64,000 bases of DNA from NCBI RefSeq assembly GCF_024363565.1, contig NZ_JAJEKE010000011.1, positions 62,001-126,000 on the forward strand, read 5' to 3'. Source of the DNA: Lutispora saccharofermentans. GTDB lineage: Bacteria; Bacillota; Clostridia; Lutisporales; Lutisporaceae. The position numbers were made by a program, and so were the translations under genes. Under the pieces are notes generated by a model. It made no database searches, was not told where the DNA came from, and saw nothing but the letters and a program-made list of their open reading frames with translations. Below, piece by piece: positions 26,530 to 33,800 of the stretch (within the stretch, counting starts at the first letter, position 1; every line of letters begins with the position of its first letter).

Positions 26530-26943
26530 ATGGCAAATGAATTGTTAAAAAAAGCAGAAGACTTTATAAAGAATGCAGAAACGGCTGCATTGTCTTCTAT
26601 TGATGAGAACGGTTATCCCAGAACTGCTGCAATGTCCAGCATAAAAACAGAAGGAATAAAAACTGTATGGTTTTCGACGGGGACAAAATCAAACAAAACA
26701 AAGAATTTCAGAAGGAATAGCAAAGCAAGCGTATGCTATTATTCAGAAGGCGGCAATATTACCATGATCGGCGAAATTGCAATTGTCGAAGATATGGATA
26801 TAAAAAAGCAGCTTTGGGTTGATTGGTTTATCGATCATTTTCCTCTTGGGGTAACAGATCCTAATTACTGCGTTTTAAAATTCGAAGCAAAATACATACA
26901 GGTTTGGCTTGAGAACAATTTCGAGGAATTCTTTCTTGATTGA
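26530..26943 (+). CDS. Pyridoxamine 5'-phosphate oxidase-like flavoprotein
   Basis: 137 aa from ATG 26530 (GCGGGG upstream), the size of single-domain split-barrel FMN proteins such as general stress protein 26. Seen: TAALSSIDENGYPRTAAMS near the start, WFSTGTKSNKTKNFRRN (phosphate binding), ASVCYYSEGGNITMIGE. These proteins bind FMN, F420 or heme-related ligands; the true substrate is not inferable. Next to the AlkZ-related gene on the same strand, 17 bases away. Confidence 0.85.
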   Translation: MANELLKKAEDFIKNAETAALSSIDENGYPRTAAMSSIKTEGIKTVWFSTGTKSNKTKNFRRNSKASVCYYSEGGNITMIGEIAIVEDMDIKKQLWVDWFIDHFPLGVTDPNYCVLKFEAKYIQVWLENNFEEFFLD

Positions 26944-26960
26944 TTGTGTGGTGAAGAGCA

Positions 26961-27650
26961 ATGACTGATAACTATACAAATACAAAAATAACTGAATACG
27001 GCGAGTTTCTCGATATGGTGGAAGATGTGGGCTTCATGCCCTTATCGAAGAATTGTATTGATTTTATCAACCTTTCAGATCTAACTCTGCCGGAGCAATG
27101 GCATACAGGGCTGGCACCAGATCCATGGCAATGGAGGATAAGGATAGAAGCGGATAATAAGGCTGCATACGCAAAGCTGTTTGACAAGAAACCGGGATTT
27201 ATATCTCTCCAATGGTACCCTGTTTTTCTTGCTGCACGAAGAAAGGGACGGAGCTTCGAAAACATGTACTCGGAAGGTCTTATAAGCAGCTACGCAAAGA
27301 AAATCTATGCTTTGTTTGAAAAGCATGAAAACCTGGCCCTCTTTGAGATAAAATCAATGGCAGGCTTTACAAGGGAATCTAATTCAAAATTTGAAGCTGC
27401 TATGTGCGAACTGCAAATGGGAATGTTTATCACAATAAATGGAATCAAACAGAAAGTCAGTGCAAAAGGAGACTCATACGGTTGGCCTGCCACGGCCTAT
27501 TCAACGGTTGAAAAGTGGGCAGGCGAGGAGCTTATTTCAAAAGCACAGAGCATAAATCCCAAGGATGCAGCGGATGAAATCTTAGAAAGAATTAATCGTT
27601 TTTCTCCAAATCCGGAGCTCAAAAAGGCAAGAAGGTTTGCAGGGTTGTAA
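26961..27650 (+). CDS. AlkZ-related protein
   Basis: 229 aa. Resembles the conserved family annotated as AlkZ-related: YGEFLDMVEDVGFMPLS, LTLPEQWHTGLAPDPWQWR, SLQWYPVFLAARRKG. The true AlkZ is a DNA glycosylase that unhooks crosslinks, but the catalytic motif of that enzyme is not evident here, so activity is unproven. The gene follows the PNPOx-like gene closely and is convergent with a GNAT gene, with only 3 bases between stops. Confidence 0.6.
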   Translation: MTDNYTNTKITEYGEFLDMVEDVGFMPLSKNCIDFINLSDLTLPEQWHTGLAPDPWQWRIRIEADNKAAYAKLFDKKPGFISLQWYPVFLAARRKGRSFENMYSEGLISSYAKKIYALFEKHENLALFEIKSMAGFTRESNSKFEAAMCELQMGMFITINGIKQKVSAKGDSYGWPATAYSTVEKWAGEELISKAQSINPKDAADEILERINRFSPNPELKKARRFAGL

Positions 27651-27653
27651 ATT

Positions 27654-28643
27654 TTATTCAACCCTGCCATCGTCCACATCAAACATTGGCGGAAAAGCAA
27701 TGATACCTGGCTGTATTTCACCTTTTTCAACTTGTTCGCAGTATCCGGCAATACTGCTTTTTTCTTTCAAGACCTTTATCATGAAGGCCTCATGATTGTT
27801 TCTTTCATCCAGCGCATTAAAAAAGTCATTGACATTGATCAGGCTGTTCATTTTTTCAGCCGAAAGTGGGATATGAATTTCCCCCTGTTTGCTGCCGTAA
27901 TTTTTCCATGCCAGATAAGATAACAGATCGGCAGCATCCTCTGTTTTTGCCAGCAGTTCCTTGATGCTCAGCACATTCGTCTTAACGTATCTTGCATATC
28001 CCAACACCCTGTCATTCTTCAATACCATGGTACAGCGGCACTGAAGACCATGGTTGCTCCATTCGCTTATGCTCGTGCCCGGAAAAAGCGCAAGGCCATC
28101 ATGATCATGAATATCTTTCCAGCATTCCATTACCCGTGAAAGATCCTTTAGGCTGACAGGTCTTTCATGAAAGCTATCGCCGTTAAAGCTCATTGCGTCA
28201 ACCATGACTTTGGCACCGGACAATGAAAACATCCTTGTCTTATAGCCGAATCTCGGATAATAGCTTGGGTGGCCGCAGAGCAAGGAGAAAGAAAAGCCTT
28301 TGCTCTCTGCCCTCTTATGCCCTTCCTCAATCAACATGCCTCCTATGCCCCTGTTTTGAAATTCAGGCTTTACTGCAACAGGCGCCAGCACAACTCCCAG
28401 CTGTTCAGCCCCAAGTACAATAAATTTAAACGGAGAAAAAAGCGCGTATCCGACAATCTGACCGCCTGTTTCTGCGACCAAAGACAAGTCAGGGTCGAAC
28501 AAGGAGTTATGTCTAAGCAAATCCACCATTATACTTTCTGAAACGTACTGATTATCGGGATGCCATCCGAGAAACGCCTCGTAATTGACATTTGCTATAC
28601 CGTTATAATCCGCTACTCTTTCACTTCGTATTTTTATATTCAT
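27654..28643 (-). CDS. GNAT acetyltransferase with an extra carboxy-terminal domain
   Basis: 329 aa, twice the usual GNAT length. Residues 1-150 form a complete GNAT domain: YVSESIMVDLLRHN, LGVVLAPVAVKPEFQ and the acetyl-CoA loop FQNRGIGGMLIEEGHKRAE, then GHPSYYPRFGYK. This is the YhbS-like pattern. Residues 155-329 are a second, less conserved region that may be a degenerate GNAT or SCP2-like domain. It begins 3 bases after the rsgA stop, so both share the regulated rsgA leader. Confidence 0.82.
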   Translation of the reverse strand: MNIKIRSERVADYNGIANVNYEAFLGWHPDNQYVSESIMVDLLRHNSLFDPDLSLVAETGGQIVGYALFSPFKFIVLGAEQLGVVLAPVAVKPEFQNRGIGGMLIEEGHKRAESKGFSFSLLCGHPSYYPRFGYKTRMFSLSGAKVMVDAMSFNGDSFHERPVSLKDLSRVMECWKDIHDHDGLALFPGTSISEWSNHGLQCRCTMVLKNDRVLGYARYVKTNVLSIKELLAKTEDAADLLSYLAWKNYGSKQGEIHIPLSAEKMNSLINVNDFFNALDERNNHEAFMIKVLKEKSSIAGYCEQVEKGEIQPGIIAFPPMFDVDDGRVE

Positions 28644-28646
28644 TAT

Positions 28647-29699
28647 CTATTTCCTCCCTTTATAATATTGCTTCTGGAGCTTGGCAATCTGCTTGCCCCA
28701 TTGTTTTTGCTGCAGTCTGAGCTTGCCCTCTTTCTTAGCTTCGAGATGTGCCAATTCTTTTTGCAGCTTGAGCCAGTTCTCCCATCTCACAGCGTCCAGG
28801 TAACCTGTCTCTAAGGCTTCCTTGACTGCACAGCCCGGTTCATTTCCATGACTGCAATCATGAAAACGGCATGATTTCACCAATTGTTCAATATCACCAA
28901 ACATGACCTCCATGCCGGTTTCTGCTTCCCACAGGGATAACGTGCGCATTCCTGGTGTATCCAAAATCAATCCTCCTCCAGGTAAAAGCACCAGTTCTCT
29001 GTGAGTTGTAGTATGCCTTCCTCTGCTGTCATCCTCACGGATTTCCTGAGTCTTCAGCAATTCCTCTCCAGCCAAAACATTTACCAAAGTTGATTTGCCG
29101 ACACCTGAGGAGCCGAGCAGAGCAATGGTTTTTCCAGGTTGGAAATATTTTTTTATTTCATCTATGCCCTCTCCAGTAACGCTGCTTACCGCATGAACCT
29201 CTACGCCCGGTGCAGTAGCATACACTGTTGCCATCTTAACGGAAACATCGCTGCAGCAATCAGTTTTAGTCAGTACAATCACAGGCTCTGCACCGCTTTC
29301 CCATGCAGCAATAAGATATCTTTCAAGCCTCCTCATATTGAAATCTCTGTTCAAGGATTGAATAAGAAAAACAGTATCCACGTTTGATGCTACAATTTGT
29401 TCTTTAAGCTCTATTCCTGCAGCAGTCCTTGAAAATTTCGTCCTCCTTTGCAATACATATCTGATGCATGTTGAAATGCCATCTGTTGACTCCAGCGCAA
29501 TCCAATCTCCGACTGCCATATGGAAATCGCCACCAGTTTTTTGCACCGGCCTGTTGACGCAAATCTCACCATGTTCACAAGCTACTCGCAGGATTTGTCC
29601 ATAGTCTGCAATGATCCTGCCCGGGAACAATCCCTCCTTGAATTTTTCATTCCATTGATTTTCAAAATATTCGTTCCACCCATATTCATTTATGCCCAT
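28647..29699 (-). CDS. rsgA: Ribosome small subunit-dependent GTPase A (RsgA)
   Basis: About 350 aa. Circularly permuted GTPase: OB-fold first (residues 30-105), then G4 VLTKTDC ahead of G1 GSSGVGKSTLVN and G3 DTPGM. The carboxy-terminal zinc finger is CRFHDCSHGNEPGC. It binds the 30S subunit to help late assembly or clear bound factors. The extended lysine/glutamine-rich tail is typical. ATG 29699 follows AAAGGA; the longer frame to 29735 has no site. The 330-base leader with two terminators suggests inducible expression. Confidence 0.93.
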   Translation of the reverse strand: MGINEYGWNEYFENQWNEKFKEGLFPGRIIADYGQILRVACEHGEICVNRPVQKTGGDFHMAVGDWIALESTDGISTCIRYVLQRRTKFSRTAAGIELKEQIVASNVDTVFLIQSLNRDFNMRRLERYLIAAWESGAEPVIVLTKTDCCSDVSVKMATVYATAPGVEVHAVSSVTGEGIDEIKKYFQPGKTIALLGSSGVGKSTLVNVLAGEELLKTQEIREDDSRGRHTTTHRELVLLPGGGLILDTPGMRTLSLWEAETGMEVMFGDIEQLVKSCRFHDCSHGNEPGCAVKEALETGYLDAVRWENWLKLQKELAHLEAKKEGKLRLQQKQWGKQIAKLQKQYYKGRK

Positions 29700-29764
29700 T
29701 TTATTATCCTTTCTTAATCGTTTTTTAGTTTTCACCTATATCGCGGTCAAGCAAAAAAGCATAG

Positions 29765-29796
29765 AAAAATCCCGCAGATAACGACCACCTGCGGGA
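29765..29796 (-). terminator. Leader terminator B upstream of rsgA
   Basis: TCCCGCAG (29770-29777) pairs with CTGCGGGA (29789-29796) around 11 bases; on the minus strand the hairpin is followed by TTTTT. It lies between the promoter and the gene, only 66 bases before the rsgA start. Confidence 0.8.
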
Positions 29797-29812
29797 CTTG
29801 CACAAAAGCAAT

Positions 29813-29836
29813 AAAAAAACACGCTACCGGTGCGTG
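29813..29836 (-). terminator. Leader terminator A upstream of rsgA
   Basis: CACGC (29820-29824) pairs with GCGTG (29832-29836), followed on the minus strand by seven T residues. It is the promoter-proximal of two tandem terminators in the rsgA leader. Confidence 0.75.
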
Positions 29837-29846
29837 CCAATATTCA

Positions 29847-29918
29847 TTAAATACACGATTCAGGTTGCTCGTAAGAAGCTGCACAGGTAACGCAAATAAA
29901 GCCCTCAATAAGGCACAT
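29847..29918 (-). CDS. Short leader ORF (23 codons) before rsgA
   Basis: ATG 29918 to TAA 29847 encodes a cysteine-containing peptide (MCLIEGFICVTC ...). It ends 11 bases before terminator A, the spacing expected if ribosome position on the ORF controls hairpin formation. Alternatively, GFICVTC resembles the amino-terminal zinc-ribbon of some metallo-beta-lactamase-fold proteins, so it may be a truncated remnant. The ribosome site (AGG) is weak. Confidence 0.4.
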   Translation of the reverse strand: MCLIEGFICVTCAASYEQPESCI

Positions 29919-29941
29919 TGTATACCTATGCCGATATTTTA

Positions 29942-29977
29942 TTAGCTAAAAATCACCTCTATATATATTTCAGACAT
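29942..29977 (-). CDS. Very short leader ORF (11 codons) before rsgA
   Basis: ATG 29977 to TAA 29942 encodes MSEIYIEVIFS. A good AAAGGGG site lies 9 bases upstream, at about 29987-29993. Position immediately downstream of a consensus promoter makes it a plausible regulatory peptide; existence as a protein is unproven. Confidence 0.35.
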   Translation of the reverse strand: MSEIYIEVIFS

Positions 29978-30035
29978 AAAACACTACCCCTTTCCTATAT
30001 AAAATTTCTTATTTTCTAAATACTTCAGCACTTTT

Positions 30036-30064
30036 ATTATATAAGCTGTGTAAATCATTGTCAA
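30036..30064 (-). promoter_or_regulatory. Consensus sigma-A promoter for the rsgA leader
   Basis: On the minus strand TTGACA (30064-30059), exactly 17 bases, then TATAAT (30041-30036). Both hexamers match the consensus. Transcription would start near 30029, about 330 bases before rsgA, and it lies just upstream of the leader ORFs and terminators. Confidence 0.85.
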
Positions 30065-30073
30065 CAACGGTTT

Positions 30074-31000
30074 CTATGGTATATCTTTATTCCCAAAAAT
30101 TTGCTTTATCGATGGCCACCCAATATTCGTTATCACTAATCCAAGAATTATTACTAAGCCGCCCAACCACTGCATCTCGGTAAGTTGTTCACCAAGAATG
30201 ATACGAGCAGTGATCAAACCTGTTATGGGGACCATAAGAGAAAGCGGAGCCACCTTGCCTGCCGGATATTTTGCAAGCAGCCCGCTCCATGTGCCATAGC
30301 CAAACAATGTAGCAAAGCAGACCAGATAAAAAACAGCAAATAAAGATGTGGCATTTAAGCTGCTTATTGCTTGCATCAATGTCTGCGGCGTATCCATCAT
30401 CAAAGCCAGGCCAATAAAAGGGATCGGCGGTACGAGGCTTGACCAGACCACAAAGCTTAGCATATCTAATTTTTCTTCCTTTAATGCCGCCCTATTCACT
30501 GCATACCTGACTATTATATTTGAAAGCCCCCAAAAAACAGCCGCCAATACAGTCAGAAAAAGTGCTCCGAGAGGTATCGAGGTCAAGCCGTCCGTCCCTG
30601 CGCTACTTCCTATTAAGACGAGCCCAAGCGCTGCAACAGCAAGCCCGGATATTTGATTGGCCTTTAATGGTTCTTTGAGCGCTATTGCCGCAAACAAGGG
30701 AGTGAAGAAGGCTTGAGATTGAAGTATGATCGAAGAAATCCCTGCCGGCATGCCTATATCCATTGCATAAAACAAACAGGAAAACTGGCCGACTCCTACG
30801 GTCAATCCATATGCAATACAGTAGCGCCACTCCACAGCGGGACGCTTTACAAAAGCTATTGCAGGCAAAGCCGTAAAGGTATATCTCATAGCGGCAAGCA
30901 GCATAGGCGGTACGCCGCCAAGCCCCAGCTTGATGACCGTAAAGTTAGCTCCCCAAACTGTTACTACTAATAAAGCAAGGGTGAGGTCTCTCTTATTCAT
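30074..31000 (-). CDS. EamA family (DMT) transporter
   Basis: 308 aa with ten hydrophobic segments arranged as two EamA repeats. Repeat 1 starts LALLVVTVWGANFTVIKLGL, repeat 2 near LTVLAAVFWGLSNIIVRYA, and repeat ends are marked by the SQAFFTPLFAAIALKEPL and SLMVPITGLITARIILGEQL motifs. These exporters move amino acids and metabolites out of the cell; this one resembles the YdcZ/EamA O-acetylserine exporter group only generally. ATG 31000 follows GGAGGG. It is on the same strand as rsgA but rsgA has its own promoter. Confidence 0.88.
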   Translation of the reverse strand: MNKRDLTLALLVVTVWGANFTVIKLGLGGVPPMLLAAMRYTFTALPAIAFVKRPAVEWRYCIAYGLTVGVGQFSCLFYAMDIGMPAGISSIILQSQAFFTPLFAAIALKEPLKANQISGLAVAALGLVLIGSSAGTDGLTSIPLGALFLTVLAAVFWGLSNIIVRYAVNRAALKEEKLDMLSFVVWSSLVPPIPFIGLALMMDTPQTLMQAISSLNATSLFAVFYLVCFATLFGYGTWSGLLAKYPAGKVAPLSLMVPITGLITARIILGEQLTEMQWLGGLVIILGLVITNIGWPSIKQIFGNKDIP

Positions 31001-31134
31001 AATATCCCTCCAAGTTTATGCATATTGAAATGCTTTCATTTTAACATAATTATTAACTACATGTAAGTTTATAAAAGAGAGCAATCATAAATCAGTTCTA
31101 TGATTGCTCCTGTGATTCTCCCAAGCCATTTATT

Positions 31135-31413
31135 TCATGCTTCCCAATGCCCTCTGAATTCTGTATGGTCGTTTCCCAAGTAATCTATATTTGCGCTGAT
31201 CCTCACAACCGTACTGTTGTTTGGATGCTGGATATGAACATCCGATGGCCTTCCGTCATCGCCTCTGTTCTCCAGGTGATTTTGTAAAATTTCTGATGCA
31301 ATCTCATCACTATACCGATCATAAATTTTATTATACTCATCTGCCGGAATCTCAAGCACCACGCTGTGCCGGCCATCATTTACGTTTCTTCTTTCTATAA
31401 TACTGCTGTACAT
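31135..31413 (-). CDS. Small conserved-looking protein, unknown
   Basis: 92 aa, acidic and histidine/asparagine-rich, with no membrane segment or signal peptide. Begins MYSSIIERRNVNDGRHSVVL, ending near HTEFRGHWEA. A strong AAGGAGA site precedes ATG 31413. It starts 36 bases after agrB ends on the same strand and may be part of the agr transcript. No family recognised. Confidence 0.55.
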   Translation of the reverse strand: MYSSIIERRNVNDGRHSVVLEIPADEYNKIYDRYSDEIASEILQNHLENRGDDGRPSDVHIQHPNNSTVVRISANIDYLGNDHTEFRGHWEA

Positions 31414-31449
31414 GTCGGTTATCTCCTTCCTCGGATTATTGTTTATCTA

Positions 31450-32037
31450 TTATTTAGCTTCTCTACAAAGGAGATTTTTATCCGACTTCTTCAGATATCC
31501 GGGAATGAGAGATAAAGCCTCCGCTAAAATGCTCATTATCGCAAGATTGGAATATCTATCAGGCAATATAAAGCTTATTAGGCCTAAAATTATAATTATA
31601 ATGACAGAAAAATTTTTTAACCTTCTTCTTCTGTCTGCGCTTATAATGGGCTTATTGGGATGATCCACGGGAGCATAGATATATGCAAGAATAATACTTA
31701 CAAGCAAAAGAGCTATTTTTACTGACCTTGCCATTTCGAAGCTTATACCGATGTATAAGCATGCGGTAAAAATGGCCAATGTTGTAGTAAAGCATCTCCA
31801 GTATGTTTCCTCATGATATCCTCCGGCAAAAGACCTTGTTACAGTAAAAAATATTAATACAGTAATAAATTCCAAAGTGTACGAAAAAAAAGAAAAAATA
31901 ACCAGGTAAATTATAATCTTTGAAGCTTCGCTAAAAAGGCATTCAAACCCGAACTTTATCTTTATTAACTGCAAATCAGTGAGGCCCGGTACATTATTCT
32001 TAATATGCTTTGTCAGGTATCCTGCAATCTTATCCAT
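31450..32037 (-). CDS. agrB: AgrB-like peptide-processing membrane protease
   Basis: 195 aa. Cleaves the AgrD precursor and forms the cyclic signalling peptide. The catalytic pair is present: His75 and Cys82 in SFAGGYHEETYWRCF, seven residues apart as in known AgrB. Four to six membrane segments follow. ATG 32037 is preferred over 32046 because AAAGG lies 8 bases before it. It overlaps the agrC stop by 8 bases, so the two are translationally coupled. Confidence 0.9.
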   Translation of the reverse strand: MDKIAGYLTKHIKNNVPGLTDLQLIKIKFGFECLFSEASKIIIYLVIFSFFSYTLEFITVLIFFTVTRSFAGGYHEETYWRCFTTTLAIFTACLYIGISFEMARSVKIALLLVSIILAYIYAPVDHPNKPIISADRRRRLKNFSVIIIIILGLISFILPDRYSNLAIMSILAEALSLIPGYLKKSDKNLLCREAK

Positions 32038-33373
32038 GCTTCTCATCCTTTAGGGGAAATTTGATTAAAAATTGTGTTTCGATATCACTGCTATATGCTT
32101 CAATATGTCCGTCATACTTTTTCACTAGATTATTTACAATATACAGTCCTAATCCATGCTCGGATTTCTGCGGTTTGGTTGAAAATCCATTTTCAAATAT
32201 CTTCGGAAGTATATCTTCCGGTATTTTAGGCCCGGTATTTGCGATAGAAATAAAGTATTCATTGCCTTCTATATATGTACACAGTGACACAACTCTGCTG
32301 TCGTGGTTTTCGATGGAGGTTATGGAATCAAAAGCATTGTCCAGTATATTGCTTATAATGCTTATTATATCATTGTCTTTAATATCTAAATGGCTTAATG
32401 GCGCCTCAATTTCCACATCTAAGCTTATATCATTCCTATGAGCAAAGTTGCTCTTTACAACCAATAGTCCGTCTATATAAACATTTCCTGTATCGAAAAC
32501 TTTATATGATTCCTTTAGATCATCGGCAAGCTTGCCCACATAGCTTTTTATGTTTTCAGCCGAATTGGGCTTATTCAGTGTGCATATGGCATTTATTGCA
32601 TTCAGGTGATTTAGGTAGTCATGCTTTTCTCTTCTTAAAATGTTGACCACGGCTTCCAGATTATTTATATATTCTATTTGCAAAGTATATTTTTGCTTTA
32701 TGGATAACAGCTTTATTCTGTCAAGATAATCAAAAATTCCAAAAAGAATATATACTAAAAATATAAAGAACAGCAATATTTCATACTGAAGCAGATCTCT
32801 GGGATTATATATGATATAGTTTAAGCTTTGTAAAAAAATGCTCATCAGAAAAATACCGAGAACAGAATAGTTAAGCAAATTTGTACTTTCCTTATTTTCA
32901 GAAGCTTTTATTACCGGTTTTAAATTGCTTCTGAATAATAATACGCCGATGGTCATTTGAACTGTCTTTGCAATCACAGAAAATTTCATTTTTATTGCCG
33001 GATTGGCTATAATATCGTTTATACTTATTTGAAAAAATAAATTTAACAAAACCGTTATTAGCAGTTCTGTAATAATTAGTAATATTGTAGGTATCGTAAA
33101 GGCCACGATTGCCAATATAAGGCTGTTCTTTGTTATCACGCTCAATACTATAGCGGAAAAAATATTTAATATCAAAGTATGATAGCCAAAAGGAAAGCTT
33201 AAGGTGATCCAGAATGAAAAAGTCGTATAAATTGCGATAAAAAGCCATACTTTATGCTTGTTTTCATGTATATACTTTTTCCGTTCACTGATCAAAACTA
33301 TTGAAAATATCAAAAAAATAAATATTCCTTCCAATATGGCAAAAAAAATCTCGTTTATAATAAGCTCTTTCAT
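32030..33373 (-). CDS. agrC: AgrC-like sensor histidine kinase (GHKL)
   Basis: 447 aa. Six or seven membrane segments in the first 210 residues form the peptide receptor. The cytoplasmic half has the His box RREKHDYLNHLNAI, N box IISNILDNAFDSI and G box KSEHGLGLYIVNNLV of the AgrC/ComD class. ATG 33373 follows GGAGGG. No AgrA-type response regulator is adjacent, so the phosphate acceptor must be encoded elsewhere. Confidence 0.9.
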   Translation of the reverse strand: MKELIINEIFFAILEGIFIFLIFSIVLISERKKYIHENKHKVWLFIAIYTTFSFWITLSFPFGYHTLILNIFSAIVLSVITKNSLILAIVAFTIPTILLIITELLITVLLNLFFQISINDIIANPAIKMKFSVIAKTVQMTIGVLLFRSNLKPVIKASENKESTNLLNYSVLGIFLMSIFLQSLNYIIYNPRDLLQYEILLFFIFLVYILFGIFDYLDRIKLLSIKQKYTLQIEYINNLEAVVNILRREKHDYLNHLNAINAICTLNKPNSAENIKSYVGKLADDLKESYKVFDTGNVYIDGLLVVKSNFAHRNDISLDVEIEAPLSHLDIKDNDIISIISNILDNAFDSITSIENHDSRVVSLCTYIEGNEYFISIANTGPKIPEDILPKIFENGFSTKPQKSEHGLGLYIVNNLVKKYDGHIEAYSSDIETQFLIKFPLKDEKHG

Positions 33374-33394
33374 GAAAGGCTCCCTCCACAAATG

Positions 33395-33428
33395 ATTAAA
33401 ATAAGGGGTTTTAACCCCTTATTTTAAT
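33395..33428 (-). terminator. Hairpin between agrD and agrC
   Basis: Arms 33395-33408 and 33415-33428 are perfect 14-base complements with a GGGG/CCCC core and AU-rich ends. The agrD stop codon lies inside the 5' arm on the minus strand. It probably acts as a partial terminator or stabiliser that raises agrD message relative to agrC-agrB. Confidence 0.7.
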
Positions 33429-33562
33429 AGTTCTTCCGGGCACTTTGGCTGTTGTGATAACACCATTGTTGCTACTGAAGCAGAGGTTGTCCCAACAAAT
33501 AGTGCGAATAAAGCTAGTATTGACAGCGAGCGTTTGTTAAAAAACTTAACTATTTTTTTCAT
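33419..33562 (-). CDS. agrD: AgrD-like cyclic autoinducer peptide precursor
   Basis: 47 aa. Amphipathic start MKKIVKFFNKRSLS, hydrophobic segment ILALFALFVGTTSASVA, and the AgrB-recognition tail QQPKCPEELLK typical of clostridial AgrD (QPK-x-PEEL). Aligned by the QPK motif, the residue that should be the ring-forming cysteine is Thr32 (TMVLS), and the only cysteine (Cys41) sits in the recognition tail. ATG 33562 follows AAGGAGG. First gene of agrD-agrC-agrB. Confidence 0.82.
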   Translation of the reverse strand: MKKIVKFFNKRSLSILALFALFVGTTSASVATMVLSQQPKCPEELLK

Positions 33563-33758
33563 AGCCATCCTCCTTTCAAAAATATTCAGCAATTGCGAAT
33601 TTCTTAAAACCATTTTCATGACAGGTATTCCCATACGCAATCGCAACTGGCAGCTTTACCATAATGGTTTAAGCTATGGAAAACCTTTCAAATAACTATA
33701 TCACTTAAATAATAGCAAAAGGCTGTTTAGACTTCAATAGCAGTTTAGCACCAATTAG

Positions 33759-33790
33759 AGAAAAGTATCTGTGCCAGAGCACAGATACTT
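33759..33790 (-). terminator. Terminator of ftsH
   Basis: AAGTATCTGTGC (33763-33774) pairs perfectly with GCACAGATACTT (33779-33790) around CAGA, and TTTTCT follows on the minus strand. Confidence 0.85.
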
Positions 33791-33800
33791 CCACAAATTG

